From: Streptomyces sp. V4I2
GTDB taxonomy: Bacteria; Actinomycetota; Actinomycetes; Streptomycetales; Streptomycetaceae
Reading direction: 5' to 3'
Assembly (NCBI RefSeq): GCF_030817655.1
Contig: NZ_JAUSZM010000003.1
Coordinates: 5,146,001-5,210,000, forward strand
DNA: 64,000 nucleotides
Shown here piece by piece: positions 1 to 8,604 of this stretch; within the stretch, counting starts at the first letter, position 1, and each line of letters opens with the position of its first letter. Below the pieces are notes generated by a model, which worked only from the letters and a program-made list of their open reading frames with translations, did no database searches and had not been told where the DNA came from. The position numbers were made by a program, and so were the translations under genes.

Positions 1-59
1 TGTACGTATATGCAGTGTGCCGCCCGGATGGCCGGGCGGCACAATCGATCAAGAAAGGG

Positions 60-1460
60 TCAGCGCGGGCCGAGGCTCCAGCGCGGCCCCTGCGGGCCGT
101 CCTCGATGACGAGTCCGGACTGGTTGAGCTGGTCGCGGATGGCGTCCGCGGTGGCCCAGTCCTTGCGGGAGCGGGCCGCCTCGCGCTGGTCGAGGACCAG
201 GCGTACGAGGCTGTCGACCACCCCGTGGAGGTCGTCGCCGCGGTCGTCGTCGCCGGCCCAGTGCGGGTCGAGCGGGTCGAGGCCGAGGACGCCGAGCATG
301 GCGCGGACCTCGGCGAGGCGGGCCACGGCGGCTTCCTTGTCGTCGGCGGCCAGCGCGCTGTTGCCCTGCCGGACGGTGGTGTGCACGACGGCGAGGGCCT
401 GCGGGACGCCCAGGTCGTCGTCCATCGCCTCGGCGAAGGCGGGCGGGACCTCGGCGGAGGGCTCGACGACTCCCCCTGCCTTCTCCACCACGCGCTGCAC
501 GAAGCCCTCGATCCGCGCGAACGCGGACTCCGCCTCGCGCAGGGCCTCCTCGCTGTACTCGATCATCGAGCGGTAGTGCGGGGTGCCGAGGTAGTAGCGC
601 AGGACGATCGGGCGCCAGCGCTGGACCATCTCGGAGACGAGGACGGAGTTGCCGAGCGACTTGGACATCTTCTCGCCGCTCATGGTGACCCAGGCGTTGT
701 GCAGCCAGTACCGGGCGAACTCGTCGCCGTAGGCCTTGGCCTGGGCGATCTCGTTCTCGTGGTGCGGGAAGATCAGGTCCAGGCCGCCGCCGTGGATGTC
801 GAAGGCGGAGCCGAGGTACTTGTGGGCCATCGCCGAGCACTCCAGGTGCCAGCCGGGGCGGCCGCGGCCCCACGGGGTCTCCCAGTCGGGCTCGCCGGGC
901 TTGGTGGCCTTCCACATGGCGAAGTCCCGCGGGTCCCGCTTGCCGGTGATGCCCTCCTCGGCGGGCTGGCGCATCTCGTCCAGGTCCTGCCGGGACAGCT
1001 CCAGGTAGGCGGGCCAGGAGCGCACGTCGAAGTAGACGCTGCCGTCGGCCTCGTAGGCGTGTCCGCGCTCGATGAGGCCGCGCATCATCTCGACCATCTC
1101 GGTGACATGGCCGGTGGCGCGCGGTTCGTAGGTCGGGGGCAGGCAGCCGAGCGCGGTGTAGCCGTCGTCGAAGGCGCGCTCGTTCTCGTAGCCGATCGAC
1201 CACCAGGGACGGCCCTGGTCGGCCGACTTGGCGATGATCTTGTCGTCGATGTCGGTGACGTTGCGGATGAACGTGACCTCATAGCCGCGGTACACGAACC
1301 AGCGGCGCATGATGTCGAAGTTCAGGCCCGAGCGGATGTGCCCGATGTGCGGTGCGGCCTGCACGGTGGCGCCACACAGGTAGATCGAGACACAACCCGG
1401 CTGGAGCGGGGCGAAGTCACGGATCTGCCGGGCGCTGGTGTCGTACAGGCGAATGGTCAC
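60..1460 (-). CDS. cysS: Cysteinyl-tRNA synthetase
   Basis: Class I aminoacyl-tRNA synthetase that charges tRNA-Cys with cysteine in the cytoplasm. The 466-aa protein has the HIGH motif (HIGH, residues 38-41), a zinc-ligand Cys29 in CGATV, the later zinc ligands in WHLEC and PHHENE, and the KMSKS loop (EKMSKSLGN). The open frame extends upstream to 1529, but the family N-terminus (TIRLYDTSARQ) begins at the GTG at 1460, so I chose that start. It follows carD, ispD and ispF on the same strand, an order typical of Streptomyces. A long plus-strand open frame over it (15-1526) is a GC-bias shadow. Identification is secure. Confidence 0.97.
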   Translation of the reverse strand: MTIRLYDTSARQIRDFAPLQPGCVSIYLCGATVQAAPHIGHIRSGLNFDIMRRWFVYRGYEVTFIRNVTDIDDKIIAKSADQGRPWWSIGYENERAFDDGYTALGCLPPTYEPRATGHVTEMVEMMRGLIERGHAYEADGSVYFDVRSWPAYLELSRQDLDEMRQPAEEGITGKRDPRDFAMWKATKPGEPDWETPWGRGRPGWHLECSAMAHKYLGSAFDIHGGGLDLIFPHHENEIAQAKAYGDEFARYWLHNAWVTMSGEKMSKSLGNSVLVSEMVQRWRPIVLRYYLGTPHYRSMIEYSEEALREAESAFARIEGFVQRVVEKAGGVVEPSAEVPPAFAEAMDDDLGVPQALAVVHTTVRQGNSALAADDKEAAVARLAEVRAMLGVLGLDPLDPHWAGDDDRGDDLHGVVDSLVRLVLDQREAARSRKDWATADAIRDQLNQSGLVIEDGPQGPRWSLGPR

Positions 1461-1541
1461 GCGTCCAGGGTAGTAGGCGCACGGCAGTGCCTTGCGCCCG
1501 TTCCCCCCAAGGCCACACATTCGTGACATCGGCCGGCCTCG

Positions 1542-2036
1542 TCAGCCGGTTCGCACCACCAAGGCCGTCGCCACCGCCATCAGCCCCTCCTCCCGGCCGG
1601 GGAAGCCGAGGCCGTCGGTGGTCGCACCGGACACCGACACCGGGGCGCCGGCCGCCTCCGACAGGAGTTTCTGGGCCTCGTCGCGGCGCTTGCCGATCTT
1701 CGGGCGGGGGCCGACGACCTGTACGGCGATGTTGCCGATGGTGAAGCCGGCCTCGCGGACGATGCGGGCGGCCTCGGTCAGCAGGGTCACCCCGGAGGCG
1801 CCGGACCACTCGGGCCGCCCGGTGCCGAAGTGCTGCCCGAGATCTCCCAGCCCGGCCGCCGAGAAGAGCGCGTTGCAGGCGGCGTGGGCGACGACGTCGG
1901 CGTCGGAGTGACCGGCGAGGCCCGGACCCTCGCCCTCCCACTTGAGGCCGGCGCACCACAGTTCGCGGCCCTCTTCGAAGGCGTGGATGTCGGTGCCGAT
2001 GCCGACCTGGGGAAGCAGCGGTGCCTCAGAAGCCAT
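1542..2036 (-). CDS. ispF: 2-C-methyl-D-erythritol 2,4-cyclodiphosphate synthase
   Basis: Fifth step of the MEP isoprenoid pathway: cyclises CDP-methylerythritol 2-phosphate to the 2,4-cyclodiphosphate with loss of CMP. The 164-aa length is normal for the family. Metal-binding residues are visible in GTDIHAF near the N-terminus and in HSDADVVAHA, and the C-terminal part has the expected ATTDGLGFPGREEG segment. The ATG at 2036 overlaps the 3' end of ispD by 11 nt, so the two pathway enzymes are probably translationally coupled and co-transcribed. Confidence 0.96.
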   Translation of the reverse strand: MASEAPLLPQVGIGTDIHAFEEGRELWCAGLKWEGEGPGLAGHSDADVVAHAACNALFSAAGLGDLGQHFGTGRPEWSGASGVTLLTEAARIVREAGFTIGNIAVQVVGPRPKIGKRRDEAQKLLSEAAGAPVSVSGATTDGLGFPGREEGLMAVATALVVRTG

Positions 2037-2778
2037 CGTTGAGCCTCCTGCGGGCCAGGACCGCCTCCGCGAGGACGAGGTCCAGCGGGCGGGTGACCTT
2101 GAAGGCCTCCTCGTGGCCGGGGACGGTCACGACCGTCTCGCCGAGCTGCTCGACCATGCTCGCGTCGTCGGTGACGTTCTCGGTGACCGTCTCGTGGGCG
2201 CGGACCAGGGTGGCGCGGTCGAAGCCCTGGGGGGTCTGGACGGCGCGGAGGCGGGCCCGCTGTGGGGTGGCCACGACCGGCTCCGGGTCGCCCGGGATCG
2301 CGGCCGGCTCCACCTCCTTGACGGTGTCCGCGAGGGGCAGCGCCGGGACGACGGCCACGGCTCCTTCTCGTACGGCCTCGATGACGGCGTCCACCGTGTC
2401 GACCGGGACGAGAGGGCGGGCGGCGTCGTGCACCAGCACGATGTCGTACTCCGGCGGCAGGGCGTCCAGACCGAGCTTCACGGACTCCTGGCGGCTCTCC
2501 CCGCCGGGCACGACGAGGAAGTCGGTGCGCTCGGGCAGCGCGTGCGCGTCGAGCAGCGACTTGACCTCGGCGGCGCCGTCGGGCGGGGCGACGACGACCA
2601 CGAGGGAGACGGCTCGGGACGCGGCCAGTGCGCGGAGCGCGTGAATCAGCATGGGAGTGCCGTTCAGCGCGCGGAGCGCCTTGGGGGCGCCCGGACCGAG
2701 GCGTACGCCCCGTCCGGCGGCCGGGATCACCGCAGCCGTGCGCGCAGGCGTGGGCGAAGGAGGCGAAACGTCAGACAT
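2026..2778 (-). CDS. ispD: 2-C-methyl-D-erythritol 4-phosphate cytidylyltransferase
   Basis: Third step of the MEP pathway: transfers CMP from CTP to methylerythritol 4-phosphate. The 250-aa protein has the nucleotidyltransferase signature VIPAAGRGVRLG near residue 18, the LVHDAARPL motif in the middle and the QTPQGFDRATL segment typical of IspD. It lies 255 bp downstream of carD and overlaps ispF, forming the carD-ispD-ispF-cysS block. Confidence 0.96.
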   Translation of the reverse strand: MSDVSPPSPTPARTAAVIPAAGRGVRLGPGAPKALRALNGTPMLIHALRALAASRAVSLVVVVAPPDGAAEVKSLLDAHALPERTDFLVVPGGESRQESVKLGLDALPPEYDIVLVHDAARPLVPVDTVDAVIEAVREGAVAVVPALPLADTVKEVEPAAIPGDPEPVVATPQRARLRAVQTPQGFDRATLVRAHETVTENVTDDASMVEQLGETVVTVPGHEEAFKVTRPLDLVLAEAVLARRRLNDGF

Positions 2779-3033
2779 CGGTTCCTGTCAGGTTTGTGTG
2801 CTCGGCCTACGTGGGTATGGCCTCAGCGTGCCTGGTACGACAGCTTGACCGGAACCCTTCCGTGACCCTGGTCGAGCCCGTTACCGGACCCGGCACACCA
2901 AGTATCGGGGCTTCCCCGAGATGAACCACGCGTATGGCGCCAGAATGCGAACATGCCGCAGCGCCCGGCGACGAGAAATACGTCATCGGGCACCGCGGCA
3001 TTTCAAATGTGCTGAGGCTGGCTTGCGCCGGCG

Positions 3034-3516
3034 TCAGGACGCGAGGACCTCGTCGAGCAGAGCCTCGGCCTTGTCCTCGTTCGTGTTCTCCGCGAGCGCG
3101 AGCTCGCTCACCAGGATCTGGCGGGCCTTGGCGAGCATGCGCTTCTCACCGGCGGAGAGTCCACGCTCGCGCTCACGACGCCACAGGTCACGCACGACTT
3201 CCGCGACCTTGATGACATCGCCGGAGGCGAGCTTCTCCAGGTTTGCCTTGTAGCGACGCGACCAGTTCGTGGGCTCCTCGGCGTACGGCGCGCGCAGCAC
3301 CTCGAAGACCCGGTCCAGTCCGTCCTGACCGACCACATCACGTACGCCGACGAACTCCGCATTGTCCGCTGGCACACGTACCGTCAGATCACCCTGGGCG
3401 ACCTTCAGCACCAAGTAGGTCTTGTCCACGCCTTTGATCTGGCGAGTTTCGATGGCCTCGATCAGCGCGGCCCCGTGATGGGGATAGACCACGGTGTCGC
3501 CAACCTTGAACGTCAT
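3034..3516 (-). CDS. carD: CarD-family RNA polymerase-binding regulator
   Basis: A 160-aa CarD/CdnL-type protein that binds the RNA polymerase beta subunit and stabilises open promoter complexes at housekeeping promoters (family knowledge). It opens with the RID/Tudor-like segment (MTFKVGDTVVYPHHGAALIEAIE) and ends in a helical DNA-contacting domain containing WSRRYKANLEKLASGD. Length matches mycobacterial and Streptomyces homologues. It heads the minus-strand block that continues into ispD. The long AT-richer upstream region probably carries its promoter. Confidence 0.95.
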   Translation of the reverse strand: MTFKVGDTVVYPHHGAALIEAIETRQIKGVDKTYLVLKVAQGDLTVRVPADNAEFVGVRDVVGQDGLDRVFEVLRAPYAEEPTNWSRRYKANLEKLASGDVIKVAEVVRDLWRRERERGLSAGEKRMLAKARQILVSELALAENTNEDKAEALLDEVLAS

Positions 3517-4106
3517 GTGACAGGTACCCCTTCCGTGGCTATCCAGAGTAACACGGAAACGGCGGGTTCTGAATGGCGTTTTCGCAGGTCAGGGCATATC
3601 TCGGGGCTTGACAACAGCAACAGGAACGTGCTGCGCGGGTCGAGCGGAAGAATGTATTCGCAGGTCGGAGCGGCTGTCCGGGGGAGGTGAAACCCGTACG
3701 TTACACACGTCCGGAGGCCCCTCCAGATGGCCGAACATCCCGATATGTCCGCTTCCAAGCGTGCGACTTCCGCTACTCCGTTCGGTGCGTGGAGGCGGGT
3801 GCGAGACGAATCCGGAATTGATCACAGGGGTGCCCGACCAGCCGGATGGTGATCAATTCAGCGGTTCAAGGATTCCTTCACGGAAAATCCCCTGGGCGCG
3901 GTCCGCGGTACTTATGTGAATGACGGACGAGCGCCAGGCCAATGTGACTCAAGGGTCACTTGTGGCCGCTGCGACTATGAAGAGGACGCCGCGAGGGGAG
4001 GGTCGGGTGCGGCGGCGCGGGAACGGCTCGGTAACCTGAGGCCGCTGACAGACACTTAGCGCGGCTTCACCGGCCGCCTCGCTCGAGTCAAGGAGTTACC
4101 GCCGCC
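3517..4106. other. 590-bp divergent intergenic region between carD and a lipoprotein gene
   Basis: No convincing gene. The stretch is less GC-rich than its surroundings and holds only short overlapping open frames without family resemblance. It must contain the promoters of carD (minus) and the lipoprotein gene (plus). An imperfect palindrome, GTGAC-tcaagg-GTCAC (3944-3959), lies about 150 bp upstream of the lipoprotein start. I cannot assign it to a regulator. Confidence 0.5.
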
Positions 4107-4778
4107 GTGAGCAGCAGCCTTCGACGCGGTGCCCTCGCCGCCGCCGCCATCGCGTTCTCGATCGCCTCGCTCGCCGCGTGCAGCGCCGGCAACAACGCTC
4201 AGACCCTCCAGGTCAAGCCGGACAACGCGGCCACGACCGTCGGTGACATCAAGCTCCAGAACGTCGTGATCATCACCCAGCCGGACGCCGAGTCCGAGGG
4301 CCCGGCCGTCGTCTCCGCCACCCTCTTCAACCAGGGCGGCACCGCCCAGACGCTGGACTCGGTCACCGTCGCCGGTGCCGGTACCGCCGAGCTCGCGCCC
4401 GCCAAGGGCAGGGGCAAGGTGACCGTCCCGGCCGGTGGCTCCATCATCCTCGGCGGCAAGGGCAACGCCTCCGCCGTACTGAACGAGGTCGGCGAGTCCG
4501 TCCAGGACGGCAACGCGCAGAAGGTCACCTTCACCTTCAGCAAGACCGGTGACGTGAACCTGCGCGCCTTCGTCGTCCCGTCCGAGAGCTACTTCTCCAC
4601 GTGGGGCCCGACCGAGATCCCGGCGACGCCGGGCGGCACGGCGAGCCCCACCGCGACGACCAGCGAGGAGCCGGGCGCCGGCACCACGGGCTCCCCCACC
4701 GAGACCGCGACGGGCACCCCGGCCGGCGGCACGGAGTCCTCGCCCGAGTCGACGGACACCGCGGCCGCCGGGCACTGA
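4107..4778 (+). CDS. DUF461-type secreted lipoprotein
   Basis: A 223-aa predicted lipoprotein. Residues 1-25 form a signal peptide ending in a lipobox (SLAAC), so the mature protein starts at Cys25. The body (VVIITQPDAESEGPAVVSATLFNQG) resembles the DUF461/PCuAC-like lipoproteins of actinomycetes, but the copper-ligand Met/His cluster is not evident. The last 60 residues are a Thr/Ser/Gly/Pro-rich, low-complexity tail. An AGGAG sequence sits 11 nt before the GTG start at 4107. It lies beside phoP in reverse orientation with a strong terminator between. Function unknown. Confidence 0.85.
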   Translation: MSSSLRRGALAAAAIAFSIASLAACSAGNNAQTLQVKPDNAATTVGDIKLQNVVIITQPDAESEGPAVVSATLFNQGGTAQTLDSVTVAGAGTAELAPAKGRGKVTVPAGGSIILGGKGNASAVLNEVGESVQDGNAQKVTFTFSKTGDVNLRAFVVPSESYFSTWGPTEIPATPGGTASPTATTSEEPGAGTTGSPTETATGTPAGGTESSPESTDTAAAGH

Positions 4779-4820
4779 GCAGCCGTACGAGATCGCCGTA
4801 CAAGATCGCCGTACGACGGA

Positions 4821-4852
4821 AAGGGCGGGACCTCACCAGAGGTCCCGCCCTT
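4821..4852. terminator. Bidirectional hairpin terminator between the lipoprotein gene and phoP
   Basis: Perfect 13-bp inverted repeat (4821-4833 with 4840-4852) and a 6-nt loop, placed between two convergent genes that end at 4778 and 4876. Typical of a shared Streptomyces terminator without a long U tract. A short tandem repeat of agatcgccgtac precedes it. Confidence 0.85.
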
Positions 4853-4875
4853 CCGCATCAGCTGTGTGGCTCGGT

Positions 4876-5556
4876 TTACGGCTCAAACTTGTAGCCGAGC
4901 CCCCGGACCGTCACCAGGTAGCGCGGCGCGCCCGGGTCGGGCTCGATCTTGGCGCGCAGGCGCTTGACGTGGACGTCCAGGGTCTTGGTGTCGCCGACGT
5001 AGTCGGCGCCCCAGACCCGGTCGATGAGCTGCATACGGGTCAGGACGCGGCCCGCGTTGCGCAGGAGCATCTCCAGGAGGTCGAACTCCTTGAGGGGCAG
5101 GTCGACCTTGGAGCCGGAGACCGTCACGACGTGGCGGTCCACGTCCATGCGGACCGGGCCCGCCTCCAGGGCGGCCGGGGTGACCTCCTCCGGCTCGCCT
5201 CGGCGGCGCAGGACCGCGCGGATACGGGCGACCAGCTCTCTGGAGGAGAACGGCTTGGTCACATAGTCGTCGGCTCCTATTTCCAGCCCGACGACCTTGT
5301 CGATCTCGCTGTCCTTGGCGGTCACCATGATGACGGGAACGTTGGAGCGGCCGCGCAGCTGACGGCAGACCTCGGTGCCCGGCAGGCCGGGCAGCATCAG
5401 GTCGAGGAGGACGAGGTCGGCGCCGTTGCGCTCGAACTCGTCGAGTCCGTCGGGCCCGGTGGTCGCGACGGCGACCTCGAAGCCCTCTTTGCGGAGCATG
5501 TACGACAGGGCGTCGGAGAAGGACTCCTCGTCCTCGACGACGAGCACTCGGGTCAC
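4876..5556 (-). CDS. phoP: Phosphate-response regulator PhoP
   Basis: OmpR/PhoB-type response regulator, 226 aa, that controls phosphate scavenging genes and antibiotic production in Streptomyces. Receiver domain (about 1-120) has the acidic pocket (VVEDEES), the phosphoacceptor Asp in LLDLMLP and the conserved Lys in TKPFSS. The C-terminal winged helix (about 130-226) ends in VRGLGYKFEP. It overlaps the end of phoR by 4 nt, so the two are co-translated. Divergence of phoU across the PHO box region supports the assignment over other OmpR-family members. Confidence 0.96.
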   Translation of the reverse strand: MTRVLVVEDEESFSDALSYMLRKEGFEVAVATTGPDGLDEFERNGADLVLLDLMLPGLPGTEVCRQLRGRSNVPVIMVTAKDSEIDKVVGLEIGADDYVTKPFSSRELVARIRAVLRRRGEPEEVTPAALEAGPVRMDVDRHVVTVSGSKVDLPLKEFDLLEMLLRNAGRVLTRMQLIDRVWGADYVGDTKTLDVHVKRLRAKIEPDPGAPRYLVTVRGLGYKFEP

Positions 5557-6818
5557 GGAAGGACCTCCGGGGAGGGGAGCGGATCGTAAGAGGATGGCTG
5601 GGGGGTGGAGTCGTCGGGCTCGTCATCGAGACCGTCGAGGTCGGGGTGCTGGTGCGCGCGGTCGCGGGCGGCCCCCGCCTCCGGCAGTCGCAGGGTGAAG
5701 GTGGAGCCCTGACCCTCGGAGCTCCAGACGGTGACCTCCCCGCCGTGCGAGGCGGCCACGTGCTTGACGATGGCGAGGCCGAGGCCCGTGCCGCCGGTGG
5801 CACGGGAGCGGGCCGGGTCGACGCGGTAGAAGCGCTCGAAGATGCGCTCCTTGTCCTTGTCGGAGATCCCGATCCCCTGGTCGGTGACGGCGACCTCGAT
5901 CATGTCACCGCCGGGCGCGTTCACCTGGCGGGCGGCTATCCCGACGCGGGTGCGGGCGGGCGAGTAGTTGACGGCGTTCTCGACGAGGTTGCCGAGGGCG
6001 GCGGCGAGCTGGCCTCGGTTGCCGTAGACGTGCAGGTCGGCCGTGCCTCCGGCGGCCATCGTGATCTGCTTGGTACCGGCCTGGTGCCGGCAGCGGTCGA
6101 CGGCCTCGGCGACGAGTTCGTCGACGCGGACCGGTTCGGCGTCCTCGAGGGGATCGTCGTTCTGCACGCGCGACAGGTCGATGAGTTCCTGGACCAGGTT
6201 GGTCAGTCGGGTCGCCTCGATCTGCATGCGGCCGGCGAAGCGTTCCACCGCCTCCGGGTCGTCCGAGGCGTCCATGACGGCCTCGGACAGGAGGGAGAGG
6301 GCGCCGACCGGGGTCTTCAGCTCATGGCTGACGTTCGCGACGAAGTCACGCCGCACCGCCTCTATGCGCCTGGCCTCGGTGAGGTCCTCCACGAGGAGGA
6401 GCACCAGGCGGGAGCCGAGGGGTGCGACGCGTGCGGAGACCGCGAGGGCCTCGCCGCGGCCGGTGCCGCGTCTGGGGAGGTCCAGCTCCACCTGGCGTAT
6501 CTCCCCGTCGCGTCGGGTGTCACGGGCCATCCGGAGCATCGGATCCACGGAGAGCTTGCCGCCGCGGACCAGCCCGAGGGCGTACGCGGCGGAGCTGGCC
6601 TTGACCACTCCGTCCGCCTCGTCCAGTACGACGGCCGAGGACCGGAGCACGGACAGGACGGTGTCCACACCCGGCGGAAGCACCGGGTCCGTGTGCAGCG
6701 AGGTGCGAGTGGGGCGTTTCTGTTCCCGCTCGCTCCAGCGGAACGCCAGCATGGCGATGACGCCGGTGAGTACACCGGCGATCGCTGCTGCTGCGGCGAC
6801 CGCCGCGTTCACGTCCAT
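5553..6818 (-). CDS. phoR: Phosphate sensor histidine kinase PhoR
   Basis: 421-aa membrane histidine kinase that phosphorylates PhoP under phosphate limitation. There is one N-terminal membrane segment (about residues 3-26), a short basic linker, a PAS-like region, the HisKA phosphoacceptor (VSHELKTPVGALSLL) and an HATPase domain with N box (NLVENAVNYSP), G1 (VTDQGIGI) and G2 (TGGTGLGLAIV). The C-terminus is an acidic, low-complexity tail. It is the first gene of phoRP, and its upstream region carries a PHO box shared with phoU. Confidence 0.95.
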   Translation of the reverse strand: MDVNAAVAAAAAIAGVLTGVIAMLAFRWSEREQKRPTRTSLHTDPVLPPGVDTVLSVLRSSAVVLDEADGVVKASSAAYALGLVRGGKLSVDPMLRMARDTRRDGEIRQVELDLPRRGTGRGEALAVSARVAPLGSRLVLLLVEDLTEARRIEAVRRDFVANVSHELKTPVGALSLLSEAVMDASDDPEAVERFAGRMQIEATRLTNLVQELIDLSRVQNDDPLEDAEPVRVDELVAEAVDRCRHQAGTKQITMAAGGTADLHVYGNRGQLAAALGNLVENAVNYSPARTRVGIAARQVNAPGGDMIEVAVTDQGIGISDKDKERIFERFYRVDPARSRATGGTGLGLAIVKHVAASHGGEVTVWSSEGQGSTFTLRLPEAGAARDRAHQHPDLDGLDDEPDDSTPQPSSYDPLPSPEVLP

Positions 6819-6891
6819 GCACCCAGGTTAGGCATGTCAAGGGCTCCGGCCACAGCCGTCCGAGTGCGAGCTCGAACACTCGTCGCCCAGA

Positions 6892-6935
6892 GTTCACCTT
6901 GGAGCCAGTGATGGTTCATTTGGGGTGACGGAAAC
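6892..6935. promoter_or_regulatory. PHO box in the phoR-phoU divergent promoter
   Basis: 11-nt direct repeats GTTCACCTTGG (6892-6902), a degenerate unit (6903-6913), GTTCATTTGGG (6914-6924) and a weaker fourth unit to 6935. The first and third units fit the published Streptomyces PhoP-binding repeat consensus as I remember it (GKTCAYYYRSG). Location between divergent phoRP and phoU is the expected autoregulatory site. Confidence 0.85.
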
Positions 6936-7056
6936 CGACGCGTACAGGGCGGAACGTGGGAGCGTGGGGTACGAAGCACCGGTTCTGCACGCGACAGGCG
7001 CGCCGGGCCCCGGCCCCCGGTGACCCCTGAAGATCACGTACGAGAGGGAATCCCTG

Positions 7057-7746
7057 ATGCGGGACGCGTACCACGAGGAACTTGATTCGATCGGCGACGG
7101 TCTGGTGGAGATGGCCCGGCTGGTCGGGTCGGCGATCGGGCGCGCCACGACGGCGATCCTCGACTCCGACCTGAAGCTGGCCGAGAGCGTCATCGAGGGC
7201 GACCAGAAGGTCGACGACCTCCAGCACGAGCTGGAGGCCCGGGCGATAGCGCTGCTGGCCCGCCAGCAGCCGGTGGCGACGGACCTGCGGATCGTCGTCA
7301 CCTCGCTCAGGATGTCGGCCGACCTCGAGCGCTCGGGCGACCTGGCCCAGCACGTGGCGAAGCTCGCCCGGCTGCGCTTCCCGAACCGGGCCATCCCGCA
7401 CGACCTGCACGCGACCATCCTGGAGATGGGCCAGCTCGCGCAGCGGCTGATGGCGAAGGCCGCCGAGGTGATCGTCACCAAGGACGTCGACCTCGCGCTC
7501 CAGCTGGAGCAGGACGACGACGCGATGGACCTCCTCCACCGCACCCTCTTCCAGCACCTGATGGACGACCGCTGGAAGCACGGCATCGAGACGGCCGTGG
7601 ACGTCACCCTGCTCGGCCGCTACTACGAGCGGTACGCCGACCACGCGGTCGCGGTCGCCAAGCGCGTGGTGTACCTGGTGACGGGTGAGCACGCGGACGA
7701 TCTTCAGCAGGAGATCCAGCCGGTGGCGGGCGTGGAAGGGGCCTGA
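7057..7746 (+). CDS. phoU: Phosphate signalling protein PhoU
   Basis: 229-aa all-helical PhoU protein. In the Pho system it links the phosphate transporter to the PhoR kinase and dampens the regulon. The two PhoU three-helix repeats are visible: residues about 8-100, containing DLRIVVTSLRMSADLERSGD, and about 115-210, containing VDVTLLGRYYERYADHAV. These two segments carry the E/DxxxD metal-binding positions of the family. The start at 7057 is preceded by GAGAGGGAA. Divergent from phoR and probably PhoP-activated from the PHO box. Confidence 0.96.
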   Translation: MRDAYHEELDSIGDGLVEMARLVGSAIGRATTAILDSDLKLAESVIEGDQKVDDLQHELEARAIALLARQQPVATDLRIVVTSLRMSADLERSGDLAQHVAKLARLRFPNRAIPHDLHATILEMGQLAQRLMAKAAEVIVTKDVDLALQLEQDDDAMDLLHRTLFQHLMDDRWKHGIETAVDVTLLGRYYERYADHAVAVAKRVVYLVTGEHADDLQQEIQPVAGVEGA

Positions 7747-7860
7747 GCCCTCCGGGCGTGCGGGCACTTGTTCGGGGCGCTTGGGAGCCTCTGTGCGCCG
7801 TTGATGCGCCCGGCCGAACGGGCGTCCAATGGGCACAGTTACCAGCCTTGAGGAGGGACC

Positions 7861-8025
7861 ATGGCCGACTCCCCCAACACGCCCGGTACACCACCCGACC
7901 CCACGCAAGAACGCCCGACCGAACAGCCCGCCGAGATCAGGAACCTGACCTTGATAGCCGCGTGCGGCTGCGGGTCGGGGTGTGGGTGCGGGTGCCAGTC
8001 GGGGAATCCGTGCCAGTGCGGGTGA
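7861..8025 (+). CDS. Small cysteine-rich protein, metallothionein-like tail
   Basis: 54-aa open frame starting at ATG 7861 with a strong GAGGAGGGAC ribosome-binding site. The first 34 residues are polar and Pro/Thr/Glu-rich. The last 20 residues contain seven Cys (35, 37, 41, 43, 45, 51, 53) spaced by Gly/Ser/Gln in CxC and CxxxC arrangements, which suggests metal or cluster binding. Its gene sits between phoU and a DUF4242 nickel-binding protein and ends just before a terminator hairpin. I recall a conserved small hypothetical at this position in S. coelicolor. No characterised family assigned. Confidence 0.75.
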   Translation: MADSPNTPGTPPDPTQERPTEQPAEIRNLTLIAACGCGSGCGCGCQSGNPCQCG

Positions 8026-8067
8026 ACGGTTGACGGCGTAGGGCGCGGAGAGTTCCGTACGACGGTG

Positions 8068-8097
8068 AAGGGCTTCGGCATGGATGCCGGGGCCCTT
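8068..8097 (+). terminator. Terminator hairpin after the cysteine-rich gene
   Basis: 14-nt arms (8068-8081 and 8084-8097) pair throughout, with two G-T wobbles, and a short T run follows (ccctttctcc). It lies 43 nt after the stop of the 54-aa gene and separates it from the nickel-binding protein gene. Confidence 0.7.
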
Positions 8098-8200
8098 TCT
8101 CCTTGACTGGCCCGGGCTGCCGTACGGGCGCACCCTGATAGGAGAGCAGGCGAACCACTCGCGCACTCGGGAACCCGGAAGGACAAGGAGGTGCGAGGCC

Positions 8201-8449
8201 ATGACGCAGTTCATGGACGTCCACCACGGCTTCGAGGGCATCACGCCGGAGCAGCTGAGGGAGGCACACGACGCCGACCTCGCCATCGAGAAGGACGAGG
8301 GCGTGCACTTCGAGCGGGCCTGGGCGGACCCGGAGTCCGGCACCATCTACTGCCTCTCCGAGGCACCCTCGGCGGACGCGGTCCAGCGCGTCCACGAGCG
8401 GGCGGGGCACAGGGCGGACGAGGTCCATCAGGTGCCGCTGTCGGTCTGA
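8201..8449 (+). CDS. DUF4242 nickel-binding protein
   Basis: 82-aa DUF4242 protein (MTQFMDVHHGFEGITPEQL...), closely resembling S. coelicolor SCO4226. From memory that protein is a small ferredoxin-fold dimer shown structurally to bind nickel through N-terminal histidines and other surface residues. The paired His (VHHGF, residues 8-9) and the conserved His32/Glu region (EKDEGVHFERAW) are present. AAGGAGGTG precedes the ATG. Physiological role is not established. Proximity to a Cys-rich peptide and presence of nur in the same window suggest nickel handling, but that is inference. Confidence 0.85.
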   Translation: MTQFMDVHHGFEGITPEQLREAHDADLAIEKDEGVHFERAWADPESGTIYCLSEAPSADAVQRVHERAGHRADEVHQVPLSV

Positions 8450-8550
8450 CGTTCCGTCATCGCCCTGGCTGACGGCGGTCGTCGGACCGGGGCGGTCATG
8501 GGAGGCCTGGGAGCGGCGACCGGGGAACGCGGGGTTATGAGCAGGGAACA

Positions 8551-8595
8551 GACAAGCCCCCTGCCGGCGGGGAAACCGCGGGCAGGGGGCTTGTC
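8551..8595. terminator. Bidirectional terminator between the nickel-binding gene and gpmA
   Basis: Perfect 15-bp inverted repeat (8551-8565 with 8581-8595) with a 15-nt loop, placed between convergent genes ending at 8449 and 8605. One of the strongest hairpins in the window. Confidence 0.85.
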
Positions 8596-8604
8596 TCGTG
8601 GGGC

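Noticed and set aside
15..1526. 503-aa plus-strand open frame over cysS, and similar long antisense frames such as 5646-6911, 32398-34092, 40884-41523 shadows and 61901-63817
   Set aside because: They are mirror frames produced by strong third-position GC bias over securely identified genes, with repetitive Arg/Gly/Val/Asp composition and no family likeness.
2807..3001. 64-aa minus-strand frame between ispD and carD
   Set aside because: No ribosome-binding site or similarity. The gap looks like a plain 255-bp spacer or promoter region.
8026..8200. Possible Nur operator upstream of the nickel-binding gene
   Set aside because: No TTGCA-type direct repeat was found. Only a terminator hairpin and GC-rich spacer are present.
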